NCBI GenBank assembly: GCA_949287815.1
Contig: CASEHS010000027.1
Span: forward strand, 1 to 35,294
Length of the DNA stretch: 35,294 nt
Reading direction: 5' to 3'
DNA from: an uncultured Bacillota bacterium
GTDB lineage: Bacteria > Bacillota > Clostridia > Christensenellales > Borkfalkiaceae
Shown here: positions 1 through 7,738 of the stretch, piece by piece
Layout of the letters: each line of letters opens with the position of its first letter
Numbering within the stretch: the first letter of the stretch is position 1
Notes under the pieces: model-generated
The model's database searches: none
What the model was told of the DNA's origin: nothing
Seen by the model: only the letters and a program-made list of their open reading frames with translations
Made by a program: the position numbers and the translations under genes

Positions 1-1206
1 GCAGCGACCATTCTCAAACTTGCCGCCGATTCCATTACTTTGGACACCTTACGCTCGCTCACGGGTTCGGATAAGCCCTTATTCCCCGTATCAGGCAAAA
101 AAGAAGTATCGGAAGAAGAAAAGACCGGCACATTAACTTTTACTAAAAAGGAGTTAGAATCTATGCCGAAATCTTTTCAAAAAGCATTCATCTATGACAA
201 CAGAATCGTAAAGTTCCGCTATTATCAGGGACTCTTCCAAGCACGCTACCGCAGGCAGGGATATAACATCGAGGTCGCTTCCAAAGACTTCGACACGATG
301 AAAAAGAAATTCATCGAGAAGTTAATCGGGCAAGCCGAGATACAGGATATCCCCGTCGCAGATCCCAAGCGCAGGACTGCCAAAACCGTTCTCTTTGCGG
401 AATATGCCCAAGACTGGCTCAAACTCAAAGAACAGACGACGAAGCCTTCCACCTTCAAGGAATATTCCCGTATGTTCGAGGTCAACCTGCGGCCGACGTT
501 CGGGCCCCTGCACCTTTCGGAGATCACCCGCCCGCTCGTGCAGCAGTACCTGTTTACGTTCGTGGAGGCGGAAAAGTACAGGACGGCGGAGAAGCTCAAA
601 CTCATGCTGAACTGTATCTTCGATATGGCAGCGGAGGACTTCAATCTTCCTTCCCCAATGAAGAAGATCGTCCTGCCTTACCATGAGAGCAAGAAAGGCT
701 CTGCACTCACAAAAGAGGAAGAGAAAAAACTCGTTGAGTACTGCCGGAACCGCAAAGACGACGTGGCGAGCGCGTTGCTCGTACTGCTCTATTTCGGGCT
801 CAGACAGAGCGAACTGCCGACCTTAAAGGTCATTGACGGCAATACCCTCGAATGCGAAACGAGCAAGGAACGCATGGGCAGGAATGTCACCCTGCGGTAC
901 ATACCCTTTACCCCGATGTTCAGAAAGGTGCAAGACCTCGTGGACTTCGAGAAGGCAAAGAACGTCAACGTCTATACGCTGCGCTCCGCGTTCAAGAGGC
1001 TGTTCCCCGAACATCACCCGCACGAACTTCGTTATACCTTCATTACACGGTGCAAGGAATGCGGCGTTTCCGGCGAGGTAGTCATGCTCTGGGACGGACA
1101 TTCGGGGGATAAGGACGTTAAGACTTCCGCCGTAGACAGAGGATATACCGACTACTCGAAGGAATATATCCTCGCCGAAGCGGAGAAAGTGAACTACGAT
1201 CTGTAA
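1..1206 (+). CDS. Tyrosine recombinase / integrase (5' end off the window)
   Basis: Phage or conjugative-element integrase that recombines element and chromosomal att sites. The frame is open to base 1, so the true start lies outside; the first usable codon inside is TTG at 40. An internal ATG at 163 has a good AAGGAG site, but the upstream stretch (LTFTKKELESMPK) resembles the usual N-terminus of clostridial integrases, so a longer protein is preferred. Counting from TTG: arm-binding N-terminal region about 40-100, SAM-like core-binding domain about 115-210, catalytic domain about 220-380. Visible catalytic residues are R255 (FGLRQSEL), H328 and R331 (HELR), H354 (WDGHS) and a nucleophilic Tyr in GYTDYSKEY (369-376). 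It lies next to a tRNA-Gln gene whose 3' end faces it, which identifies the right end of an integrated element. Family call is firm; the element type is not visible. Confidence 0.9.
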   Translation, partial: AATILKLAADSITLDTLRSLTGSDKPLFPVSGKKEVSEEEKTGTLTFTKKELESMPKSFQKAFIYDNRIVKFRYYQGLFQARYRRQGYNIEVASKDFDTMKKKFIEKLIGQAEIQDIPVADPKRRTAKTVLFAEYAQDWLKLKEQTTKPSTFKEYSRMFEVNLRPTFGPLHLSEITRPLVQQYLFTFVEAEKYRTAEKLKLMLNCIFDMAAEDFNLPSPMKKIVLPYHESKKGSALTKEEEKKLVEYCRNRKDDVASALLVLLYFGLRQSELPTLKVIDGNTLECETSKERMGRNVTLRYIPFTPMFRKVQDLVDFEKAKNVNVYTLRSAFKRLFPEHHPHELRYTFITRCKECGVSGEVVMLWDGHSGDKDVKTSAVDRGYTDYSKEYILAEAEKVNYDL

Positions 1207-1213
1207 AAGAAAA

Positions 1214-1236
1214 AAGGCCGTTTCAAAAACGGTCTT
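1214..1236. terminator. Hairpin just after the integrase gene
   Basis: A 10-bp stem (AAGGCCGTTT / AAACGGTCTT) with a 3-nt loop starts 8 nt past the integrase stop. On the plus strand the stem is complete with one G-U pair, but an A-tract rather than a U-tract follows. On the minus strand a T-tract follows but one pair mismatches. It could terminate the integrase transcript or act in either direction. Confidence 0.4.
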
Positions 1237-1251
1237 AAAAAACAAAAATTT

Positions 1252-1289
1252 ACTTCCCAAAAACTTCCCAATTTACTTCCCACTTCCCA
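1252..1289. repeat. Four direct copies of ACTTCCCA, putative integrase arm-type sites
   Basis: ACTTCCCA occurs at 1252, 1263, 1275 and 1282, that is at spacings of 11, 12 and 7 nt, between the integrase stop and the tRNA-Gln 3' end. Clustered short direct repeats beside an att site are the usual form of arm-type binding sites for the N-terminal domain of integrases (as in Tn916 and lambda). The repeats are seen; the binding role is inferred. Confidence 0.55.
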
Positions 1290-1337
1290 ATGACGGACAG
1301 TTCAAAATCACCATAAATACCCCTGAAAAGCAAAAAA

Positions 1338-1376
1338 ACGGGCTAAATTAAGCATTTTTTGCCTAATTTTGCCCGT
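1338..1376 (-). terminator. Rho-independent terminator downstream of tRNA-Gln
   Basis: Read on the minus strand, a 17-nt arm beginning ACGGGC pairs with a complementary arm (15 of 17 matches) across a 5-nt loop and is followed directly by seven Ts. It starts 4 nt after the encoded CCA of the tRNA. If the element integrated at the tRNA 3' end, this terminator is supplied by the element. Confidence 0.75.
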
Positions 1377-1379
1377 AGG

Positions 1380-1454
1380 TGGCTGGGGTAGCTGGATTCG
1401 AACCAACGAATGACGGAGTCAGAGTCCGTTGCCTTACCGCTTGGCGACACCCCA
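1380..1454 (-). tRNA. tRNA-Gln (anticodon CUG)
   Basis: On the minus strand the sequence begins TGGGGTGTCGCCAAGCGGTA and ends in an encoded CCA (1380-1382). The acceptor stem pairs TGGGGTG with TACCCCA. The anticodon stem ACGGA/TCCGT encloses the loop CTCTGAC, giving anticodon CTG for the Gln codon CAG. The T-arm contains GGTTCGAATCC. The U1-type start and AGCGGTAAGGC D-arm match glutamine tRNAs. The 3' half is the likely attB core for the adjacent integrase. Confidence 0.93.
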
Positions 1455-1530
1455 ATCTTTTTTATTTGCTTTCGCAAATTATAATTTCTTTTTTATCTTT
1501 TATTCTCGAAGAGATATTTTTGTATTCTTC

Positions 1531-1559
1531 TTGAAAAAATCCTTTTCTTCTGTTATACT
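1531..1559 (+). promoter_or_regulatory. Sigma-A promoter for the MFS transporter
   Basis: TTGAAA, a 17-nt spacer and TATACT lie about 47 nt upstream of the transporter start codon and downstream of the divergent tRNA. Confidence 0.65.
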
Positions 1560-1605
1560 GAAAACACCTTTATATTATAAAAACAAACAATTTTCGGAGA
1601 AAAAG

Positions 1606-3051
1606 ATGAAACTCAATTACAAGAATACGATCGTTGTGGGCTTTGCTTTTTTTGCTATTACTTTGTTCTGGCAGATTTATGACAGCATTGTTCCCAAAGT
1701 TTTAAATGACATTTTTATGTTCAATAACACGAACCGCGGCATTATCATGGCTTTGGACAATATTGTCGCTCTTGCCATGCTGCCCCTGTTCGGACATCTT
1801 TCAGACAGGACTAAATCTCGCTGGGGAAGAAGAACGCCTTATATTGTTTGCGGTACTGTTCTTTCCGCCGCCGCGTTTGTCGCCGTCGGTGCGTGTGCAA
1901 ATGCGGCAGCACTTATACCCTTTATCGTATGCCTTGCTCTGAATCTTATTTTTATGAGCACATATCGCTCCCCCGCCGTTTCGCTTATGCCCGATATTAC
2001 CATAAAACCTCTGCGAAGCAAAGCAAACGCCGTTATCAACCTTATGGGCGCGGTAGGCGGTGTGATCGCTCTTGCCATGATCATGGTTCTCGTAACGGAA
2101 AACACATCTTCCTATTTTTATGCGTTTATCGGCGCTTCGGTAGTCATGCTTTTATCACTTGTCGCGTTTATCGTATTTGTGAACGAAAAGAAGCTTGTTC
2201 AAAAGCGCGAAGCGGAAGAAAAGCGTTTGGGGATCGATACGGACAACACGGACGAAGAAGAGCAAAAGGCCATGTCCTTTGAACAGGATAAAGCATCAGA
2301 AGAGTTGACTGATACAGAACCTGACAATAAAACGGCGACAACAAACAATGCTTCTAAACTCGGAAAGCCTGAGCGCAGGAGCATGATCTTTCTTCTTTTA
2401 TCGGTCGTATTCTGGTTTATGGCATATAATGCGGTAACATCATCCTTTTCTGTATATGCAAGCGAAGTATGGAACATTAAAGGCGGAAGTTTTTCTCTGC
2501 CGCTAATGGTCGCAAGCGGCGCGGCGATCCTTTCCTATGTACCTGTCGGTATCATAGCGAATAAGATCGGAAGAAAAAAGACGATATTTATCGGTCTAGG
2601 ATTTATGTTTGCCGCTTTCCTCGGTGCAACGATTTTTGGCACGACATGGTTCGGTATAAAAATCGATTTTTCGGACGGAAACTATTTTTCAAACGGATAT
2701 TTTTACCTTATGTGTTTCTTCTTCGCGCTCTGCGGGATCGGCTGGGCAACGATCAGCGTGAACTCCTACCCTATGGCTGTTGAAATGAGCAAGGCAGGAA
2801 GCGTAGGAAAATATACCGGGTATTACTATACCGCGTCGATGGCGGCGCAATCTCTCACGCCCTTTATTTCGGGAGTGCTTATGGACTTGGGCAAAAAGGC
2901 ATTTTCAAGCAGTACGGAAGGAATGATGCTCCTGTTTCCCTATGCACTGTTCTTTATTATCCTTGCCGCAATTACGATGATTTTTGTGCGGCACGGCGAC
3001 GTAAAACCTGAATTTTTATCCAAATTACAGGCTTTTGACGTAGAAGACTAA
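1606..3051 (+). CDS. MFS transporter of the GPH / SLC45-like sugar:cation symporter type
   Basis: A 481-residue inner-membrane protein with about 12 predicted transmembrane helices and a charged cytoplasmic loop near residues 205-260 rich in Glu and Lys. The motif GHLSDRTKSRWGRRTPYI after helix 2 is the MFS loop 2-3 signature in the form found in glycoside-pentoside-hexuronide symporters and SLC45-type sucrose carriers; RSPAVSLMPDI follows at helix 4-5. The family moves sugars or glycosides with a cation; the substrate is not readable here. The ATG at 1606 is chosen because CGGAGA sits 9 nt upstream; the longer open frame to 1429 runs back through the tRNA gene and is rejected. No sugar-metabolism gene is adjacent, so it is probably monocistronic. 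Confidence 0.85.
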   Translation: MKLNYKNTIVVGFAFFAITLFWQIYDSIVPKVLNDIFMFNNTNRGIIMALDNIVALAMLPLFGHLSDRTKSRWGRRTPYIVCGTVLSAAAFVAVGACANAAALIPFIVCLALNLIFMSTYRSPAVSLMPDITIKPLRSKANAVINLMGAVGGVIALAMIMVLVTENTSSYFYAFIGASVVMLLSLVAFIVFVNEKKLVQKREAEEKRLGIDTDNTDEEEQKAMSFEQDKASEELTDTEPDNKTATTNNASKLGKPERRSMIFLLLSVVFWFMAYNAVTSSFSVYASEVWNIKGGSFSLPLMVASGAAILSYVPVGIIANKIGRKKTIFIGLGFMFAAFLGATIFGTTWFGIKIDFSDGNYFSNGYFYLMCFFFALCGIGWATISVNSYPMAVEMSKAGSVGKYTGYYYTASMAAQSLTPFISGVLMDLGKKAFSSSTEGMMLLFPYALFFIILAAITMIFVRHGDVKPEFLSKLQAFDVED

Positions 3052-3054
3052 AAA

Positions 3055-3447
3055 TTAAATTTTATATTTTGAATAATCCAATTCTTTTATAAAAAAAGGT
3101 TTAAACGAAATTTTACTTCTACTGTCGGTAAATTCAGGATCGTTATAATATATTTGAAGATCAATTCTATTTGGACGATCTTTCCGCGTTTCCTCTTGAC
3201 TTAAAGCTAATGAATTGGCTGATATCCTAAATAAATATAATTTTTTATTTATATAGTCATTTAATATTAAATCCCAATCGGCTTGTAAAAAACAAAGTTC
3301 AGGATTTGCCCAATACTTGTCGGGCCCTGATTTAGATGAAAACGTAATAGATTCACAAAATTGATACCCCTGTTGTCTAAACAGTTTTATTGCTTTATTT
3401 TTATTCAGCTTCTCCTTCTTGAAGTAACGACAAAGACGGCTTATCAA
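3055..3447 (-). CDS. Unknown protein, probably the 3' part of a frameshifted gene
   Basis: An open frame of 130 residues, rich in Lys, Phe, Tyr and Asn, with no membrane segment and no motif I recognise. Its only start is a TTG without a ribosome site. A better start, ATG at 3475 behind AGAGGT, opens a 24-codon frame that stops at 3401 and overlaps this one in another phase. Removing one base near the stop would give one continuous protein of about 136 residues with a plausible join (GEAE to KNKAIKLF). The best model is therefore one gene with a 1-nt frameshift, third in an operon behind the radical SAM enzyme. It ends 3 nt from the convergent transporter gene. Function unknown. Confidence 0.5.
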   Translation of the reverse strand: MISRLCRYFKKEKLNKNKAIKLFRQQGYQFCESITFSSKSGPDKYWANPELCFLQADWDLILNDYINKKLYLFRISANSLALSQEETRKDRPNRIDLQIYYNDPEFTDSRSKISFKPFFIKELDYSKYKI

Positions 3448-3475
3448 TAGTATTTAGTTTTTCTAAAAGTGTCAT
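3401..3475 (-). CDS. 24-codon ORF with its own ribosome site; frameshifted start of the next gene or a small peptide
   Basis: ATG at 3475 is preceded by AGAGGT at 7 nt and lies 15 nt after the radical SAM stop codon. It encodes MTLLEKLNTIDKPSLSLLQE followed by GEAE. Either it is the true N-terminus of the 130-residue frame, separated by a frameshift, or it is a short peptide made beside a SPASM maturase. It has no Cys, Trp or Tyr and one Thr and three Ser, so as a RiPP precursor it would be unusual. The frameshift explanation is favoured. Confidence 0.35.
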   Translation of the reverse strand: MTLLEKLNTIDKPSLSLLQEGEAE

Positions 3476-3490
3476 TATTTACCTCTAAAT

Positions 3491-4489
3491 TTATTTTTCA
3501 AAGCACGGATCTTTATCCGAAATGTCTCCGAAATACACGTGCGCGGCTTCGCGGCAACCACCGTCGCATTTAGTGTATAAATATTCGCACTTTTGGCACA
3601 TAGTCGGAATATATTCACGTGCAATAAAACGGTTCCAGTATTCGTTTTTTCCCAAACTGTCTATTTCTGTCCATTTACAAAGCCGCTTCGGACTGTGATT
3701 GCAAACTTTAATATATCCGCTCGGATCGATTACAAAAAAACGCTTGGCTGCCGCGCAAAGTGAAGAAATGTTCAAATACTTGTATTTGTTCGGATCTTTT
3801 ATAATACAAAACGGCAATTCCGTACCGATATGTCCATATACGCCGGCACGCGATAAGACTTCTTCCGCAACATCAAACATTTGATTGATTTCATCGACAG
3901 ATAATAAATATTTTGTATTTTCCAATCCTCTGCCTCCGGGTAAAAAACGATTCAAAAGAACATATTTTGCACCGTGTAATAAAGGCAATGCAATATTTTC
4001 GTACAATTCTCTTAAATTAATTTTAGTAACTGCAATATTGGCGACAGTTCGTATGCCTCGTTCATTACACTGATCAAATATTTGAAGAATATGCCCTACG
4101 TTATCACTTCCTGTCGTCTGTTCAAACGTTTCTATTCCCGGCACGCTTACGCTCAATAAAAGGTCATACTTTTGAATATGCCGCAAAAAATCCTCATCGA
4201 TATTTTTTCCGTTGGAAATCAATCCTAGCGAAAAATCAAGCCGATCGGCTTCTTCCAAAATTTCAAACAGATCTTCACGCAAAATTGCTTCGCCGCCGGA
4301 AAAAGTAATCTGCTGTACACCGTATTCTTTTACTTTTGCAAATATTTTTTTCCATTCTTTAGCAGAAAGTTCGTTTTCCTTCAATTTCGGCTGATTTTCC
4401 CTCGGACAACTGCAAAACAGACATCTGTGATTACAGCGATAAGTAAGTTCCGCTGTCATAACTTTCGGTAATTTCATTTTGTTATCCAT
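3491..4489 (-). CDS. Radical SAM / SPASM-domain enzyme
   Basis: A 332-residue cytoplasmic iron-sulfur enzyme. C19, C23 and C26 form the CxxxCxxC motif that binds the SAM-cleaving 4Fe-4S cluster; ITFSGGEA (near 62-69) supplies the GGE motif for SAM. The C-terminal quarter has a SPASM-type cysteine pattern: SLCAAA, VCNHS, then MCQKCEYLYTKCDGGC and DPCF, expected to hold one or two auxiliary clusters. Homologues include peptide maturases (AlbA, PqqE, MftC types) and anaerobic sulfatase-maturing enzymes, so the substrate is likely a peptide or protein. The ATG overlaps the upstream gene's stop by 8 nt, indicating translational coupling to the Cys-rich protein. No obvious RiPP precursor, protease or exporter is adjacent. 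Family firm, substrate unknown. Confidence 0.85.
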   Translation of the reverse strand: MDNKMKLPKVMTAELTYRCNHRCLFCSCPRENQPKLKENELSAKEWKKIFAKVKEYGVQQITFSGGEAILREDLFEILEEADRLDFSLGLISNGKNIDEDFLRHIQKYDLLLSVSVPGIETFEQTTGSDNVGHILQIFDQCNERGIRTVANIAVTKINLRELYENIALPLLHGAKYVLLNRFLPGGRGLENTKYLLSVDEINQMFDVAEEVLSRAGVYGHIGTELPFCIIKDPNKYKYLNISSLCAAAKRFFVIDPSGYIKVCNHSPKRLCKWTEIDSLGKNEYWNRFIAREYIPTMCQKCEYLYTKCDGGCREAAHVYFGDISDKDPCFEK

Positions 4490-5459
4490 TATTGATTATT
4501 TTATATAATCCTTTCATAAATTCCGAATATTCCCAAACCGTAAATTCCTGTTTATCCGATTGCTCCAAAATTTCATATGCTTGGCTTATAAATGTTTCCA
4601 TTTTTCTGGCTGTAAATATAAAATTTATGTTTTTTCGCATTTCTTCTATGTCATAGACAACCGTAAGTCCTAAAACCTTGCTGAGTGCCATATCCGTTTG
4701 CGTTTTTATAAACCCCGCATCTTTATAAGAATGAACAAATTTTTCACCGTTAATGCCTTTATACGTCAACTCTTGAAATATTTCTGAGAACAGGCTCATA
4801 AAGCGATAAAAAATATAATTGCAATTTTTTTCCAGATTTCCAAAACTTGTGTGTTTTTTAATTAACTCAATCGCACGAGCAACCGTCAGATTTTGTTCCT
4901 TATAAAAATTAATGGGCGGTTTTTCTGAATAAAACTTTAATTCCCTTTCCCGAAATTTAACATTATAAAGTTCATCGAAAAATTTTGCAAAATCATCAAT
5001 TTCCTTTGAAATGGTCAGGAATTTAAAAACCAATTCATATTCAAAATCGCTTGTGTATCTGTCTTCGTCGCCGTTACATTGTCTGTCTAAACACGGCAAA
5101 CTGATATGCCAATTATCTTCATCCGCCGCTTTTATTCTCACTTCGTACCAATTACAGTTCTTTTGTGAAACACATTCTTCACAGTTACAACGCAACTCAG
5201 TATCCAGTCCGATACTGCGATACTTCTCTACAATTTTTTCAAATGTTTGAATTGTACACTTATCGAATGAACAGCTGAAAATCTCAAATTTTTTTCCGCA
5301 TTCAGAGCAAGAATAAATTGCCGGATCTCTTTCAATATAATCTATACTATAACACATCGCCATTGCAGGTTTTGTAATCGTATAACTTTCCTCATTAAAT
5401 CTTGACTCTCGTAACTTTTCTAACCGTTTATTAATTTCCTCTCTCGTTATTTTTTCCAT
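4482..5459 (-). CDS. Unknown Cys-rich protein coupled to the radical SAM enzyme
   Basis: A 325-residue soluble protein I do not recognise. The N-terminal third holds several paired cysteines: CSECGKKFEIFSCSFDKC near residues 50-68, CNCEECVSQKNC near 90-105 and CLDRQC near 122-128, suggesting a zinc ribbon or metal site. The rest looks alpha-helical, without signal peptide or membrane helices. ATG at 5459 is preferred over 5483 because CAGGAG lies 6 nt upstream. Its end overlaps the radical SAM start, so the two proteins are probably made together and work in one process, for example as substrate-recognition partner or as the enzyme's substrate. That role is inference from position only. Confidence 0.6.
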   Translation of the reverse strand: MEKITREEINKRLEKLRESRFNEESYTITKPAMAMCYSIDYIERDPAIYSCSECGKKFEIFSCSFDKCTIQTFEKIVEKYRSIGLDTELRCNCEECVSQKNCNWYEVRIKAADEDNWHISLPCLDRQCNGDEDRYTSDFEYELVFKFLTISKEIDDFAKFFDELYNVKFRERELKFYSEKPPINFYKEQNLTVARAIELIKKHTSFGNLEKNCNYIFYRFMSLFSEIFQELTYKGINGEKFVHSYKDAGFIKTQTDMALSKVLGLTVVYDIEEMRKNINFIFTARKMETFISQAYEILEQSDKQEFTVWEYSEFMKGLYKIINNG

Positions 5460-5500
5460 ATACTTCTCCTGTTTTATAATCATTTTTGAAACACATCGGT

Positions 5501-5838
5501 TTATCTGTAAATTTTTATCAACACTTCCGACAAGCGATTCAAAATACTTTCTTTATCTGCCTCTGTTTTTCCCGAAGCCGAACGAACGGCATTCAAAATA
5601 AAATTTTTTCATCAACAGTAAATTTTTTGCCTTCCAAAAAGTAACCGTGCGAAATTTTTCGGATCGGATACCCGATTTTTTGCAAAAACTTAATATTTCG
5701 GCCAACCGTCTTTCTGTCACACGGAAAAACCTCCGAAATTGTCCTCGCTATTTCGCATTGCGTCAGAGGACGGTTAGGATCGCTTTCATTTTCCAAAACT
5801 TTCAGAATCAATAAAATTAAATACTTTTTTTCTTGCAT
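5501..5838 (-). pseudogene. DeoR/WYL-type helix-turn-helix regulator, frameshifted
   Basis: The intact first part (ATG 5838, 81 codons to 5593) is a winged HTH: residues about 20-70 include LTQCEIARTISEV and DRKTVGRNIKFLQKIGYPI, as in the N-terminus of WYL-domain regulators. It stops after KFTVDEKILF. In another phase the translation continues ILNAVRSASGKTEADKESIL to a stop at 5501, which is what the linker after such an HTH looks like. One added A in the A6 run near 5605 would restore a protein of about 112 residues. No WYL sensor domain follows, so the gene was already short. It lies about 40 nt upstream of the Cys-rich gene and probably once controlled the island. A sequencing error in the homopolymer is possible. 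Confidence 0.6.
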
Positions 5839-5857
5839 ATTTAATACCTACATATCC

Positions 5858-5863
5858 ATTATA
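5858..5863 (-). promoter_or_regulatory. -10 element (TATAAT) for the HTH-led island operon
   Basis: A perfect TATAAT lies 20 nt upstream of the HTH start codon. The -35 region is AT-rich and does not match consensus well. Confidence 0.45.
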
Positions 5864-5917
5864 CTATTTTAATTGTACCAAAAATCGCCCATATTTCAAG
5901 TATTATTAAAAAATAAC

Positions 5918-5954
5918 AAAAAAGAGTTTGGATAATTTATCCAAACTCTTTTTT
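5918..5954. terminator. Bidirectional intrinsic terminator
   Basis: A perfect palindrome of about 18 bp with arms reading AAAAAAGAGTTTGGATAA and its complement, centred on 5936. Both strands end in a T-run. It follows degV on the minus strand by about 90 nt and lies upstream of the island promoter, so it closes the acc-degV transcript. Confidence 0.85.
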
Positions 5955-6041
5955 GTAAAAATTTATTTGTTTATAAATAGTATTTTCGTTAACTTTTTAT
6001 TTTGTTTTTTTACCGTTAACACTGCTGATCACAAATCAATT

Positions 6042-6860
6042 TCAGCCTCTTACATCCGCATTTACGATATAAGCAACGCCGAATGCACCTGCGCCGACAT
6101 GGATACTCAAAACGGGCCCTACCACACGCTGGTGGATATAAACCGAAGGAAACCTCTCTTTGATCATTCGGGTAAACTCAGACACATCCGTTTCCTCACC
6201 GCATCTGCTCACAATTATCCGCCTGCTGTTTTCGGGGATCAATGCGATCATCTCTTCCAGCCTTTCACGCACCCCGCGGGTATTATCCTTAAAAACGATC
6301 TTGTTTTTCATTTCAAATACGGGACGGAAATTCAGATTGGTTTTTGCTTTTTTTGTGATCAGTCTTCCGCCGCTTTGCAGATTTTCAAGCGTTTCGACCG
6401 TAAATACAATTCCGATATTGTTTTTCAGTTTTTCGAGCATCTTGACCGCTTTATTGAATTCAACGCCCGCCTTGACAAGGTTGACCGCTTCATCCACAAG
6501 CAAATGCATACCGTCGCCGATCGTGTGAGAATCAAGCACATAAATATTGCCGCCGACCTGCGTAGCCGCAAATTTTGCGGAAGAATAGGTACCCGAAAGG
6601 CTGGAACTGAGCACAATGCAGATAACGTCGCAGCCTTTTGAAACGAGAGAAGAAAAAGTGCGAATAAAGTTATTTAAAGCCGGCTGAGCCGTACCGAACG
6701 GCGCTTCCAAAGGTATAAATTTTCCGTTTTTATCTGACGTTTTTTCTTCGAAATTCTTGCCGCGCAGCCTGTAATTCAAAGGCACTTCGGTTACAATGCC
6801 TCTGTCTGAAATCTCCGCCGCAGAGTAGCCGACAGAAGAGTCGGTTACGATCGCAATCAT
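6042..6860 (-). CDS. degV: DegV family fatty-acid-binding protein
   Basis: A 272-residue cytoplasmic protein. It begins MIAIVTDSSVGYSAAEI, the DegV opening strand and first loop, and carries SSSLSGTYSSAK (near residue 90), DSHTIGDGMHLLVDEA and LENLQSGGRL, all typical of the family. DegV proteins bind one long-chain fatty acid between two alpha/beta domains; FakB members deliver it to FakA kinase for phosphorylation. No fakA is visible here. ATG at 6860 is chosen because AGGAGG lies 7 nt upstream; the open frame to 6920 adds an atypical extension. It follows accA at the end of the fatty-acid cluster, which fits a fatty-acid role. Confidence 0.88.
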   Translation of the reverse strand: MIAIVTDSSVGYSAAEISDRGIVTEVPLNYRLRGKNFEEKTSDKNGKFIPLEAPFGTAQPALNNFIRTFSSLVSKGCDVICIVLSSSLSGTYSSAKFAATQVGGNIYVLDSHTIGDGMHLLVDEAVNLVKAGVEFNKAVKMLEKLKNNIGIVFTVETLENLQSGGRLITKKAKTNLNFRPVFEMKNKIVFKDNTRGVRERLEEMIALIPENSRRIIVSRCGEETDVSEFTRMIKERFPSVYIHQRVVGPVLSIHVGAGAFGVAYIVNADVRG

Positions 6861-6973
6861 ATATGTCCTCCTGAAAAATCTCGTGTTTTCCCCGCAAATA
6901 CGGTTTTTCGTTTCGTACAATCGATAAAATCTTTCAGATCTTACCGAAAAGAAATAATCTAAAAATTTAAAAC

Positions 6974-7738
6974 TTAAAATTTTCTGAATCTTTCGTATCT
7001 TTTTTCAATGAGAGCATCCTCATCTTCGTTTTTCTGTTTTTTGAAAAATTCAAAGATCTGCTCTTTTAAAGACGCAAAAAACTCTTCCGAAAATTCTTCC
7101 TCCGGCAAAACGCGCTCTACTGCACCGAGTTCAAGAAGATCGTTTGCCGTAAGTTTAAGGCATTCGGAAGCCTCAGCGACTTTGCCCGAATCTTTCCACA
7201 ATATAGACGCACAGCCTTCGGGAGAGATGACCGAGTAAGTAGAAGTTTCCGTGATCCAGACTTCATCCGCCGCGGAAAGACCCAACGCGCCGCCGCTTCC
7301 GCCTTCGCCGATAATGACGGAAAGGGTAGGCGTTTTCAGCCTGATCATATCGAGAATACTCATTGCGATCGCCTCGCTCTGACCGCGTTCCTCCGCACCG
7401 ATACCGCAATAAGCGCCCGACGTATCCACAAAACAAAGTACGGGACGGTGGAATTTTTCCGCCTGTTTCATGAGCCGTACCGCTTTTCTGTACCCTTCGG
7501 GATGTGCGCAACCGAAATTATGTTCGATTTTTTCGTGTGTGTCGCTGCCCTTTTCCACACCGATCACGGTTACGGGCATGCCGAAGATTCTGCCGACGCC
7601 GCCGACAATGGCGCGATCGTCGGAAAAACGTCTGTCACCGTGCAGTTCGATAAAATCCTCAACAATTTCAGAGATGTATCTGAGAGCCGTAGGTCTGCCC
7701 TTTTCGCGGCTTTTCAAAACGATTTCGTAAGCGTTCAT
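6974..7738 (-). CDS. accA: Acetyl-CoA carboxylase carboxyltransferase subunit alpha
   Basis: With AccD it transfers the carboxyl group from carboxybiotin on AccB to acetyl-CoA, giving malonyl-CoA. The 254-residue protein lacks the longer N-terminal helical extension of the E. coli enzyme (319 residues), as in several Firmicutes. Crotonase-fold signatures are visible: FVDTSGAYCGIGAEERGQSEAIA (about 103-125) and GEGGSGGALGL (about 143-153), which build the oxyanion hole for the biotin carbonyl. The ATG overlaps the accD stop (ATGA), with GGAGGTG inside the end of accD, so alpha and beta are made in a coupled way. Confidence 0.95.
   Translation of the reverse strand: MNAYEIVLKSREKGRPTALRYISEIVEDFIELHGDRRFSDDRAIVGGVGRIFGMPVTVIGVEKGSDTHEKIEHNFGCAHPEGYRKAVRLMKQAEKFHRPVLCFVDTSGAYCGIGAEERGQSEAIAMSILDMIRLKTPTLSVIIGEGGSGGALGLSAADEVWITETSTYSVISPEGCASILWKDSGKVAEASECLKLTANDLLELGAVERVLPEEEFSEEFFASLKEQIFEFFKKQKNEDEDALIEKRYERFRKF

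Noticed and set aside
163-1206. Integrase starting at ATG 163
   Set aside because: A good AAGGAG precedes it, but the upstream in-frame residues match the conserved integrase N-terminus and the frame is open to base 1; kept as an alternative start only.
5928-6641. 237-codon plus-strand frame opposite degV
   Set aside because: Antisense of degV; begins within the terminator hairpin and has no family resemblance.
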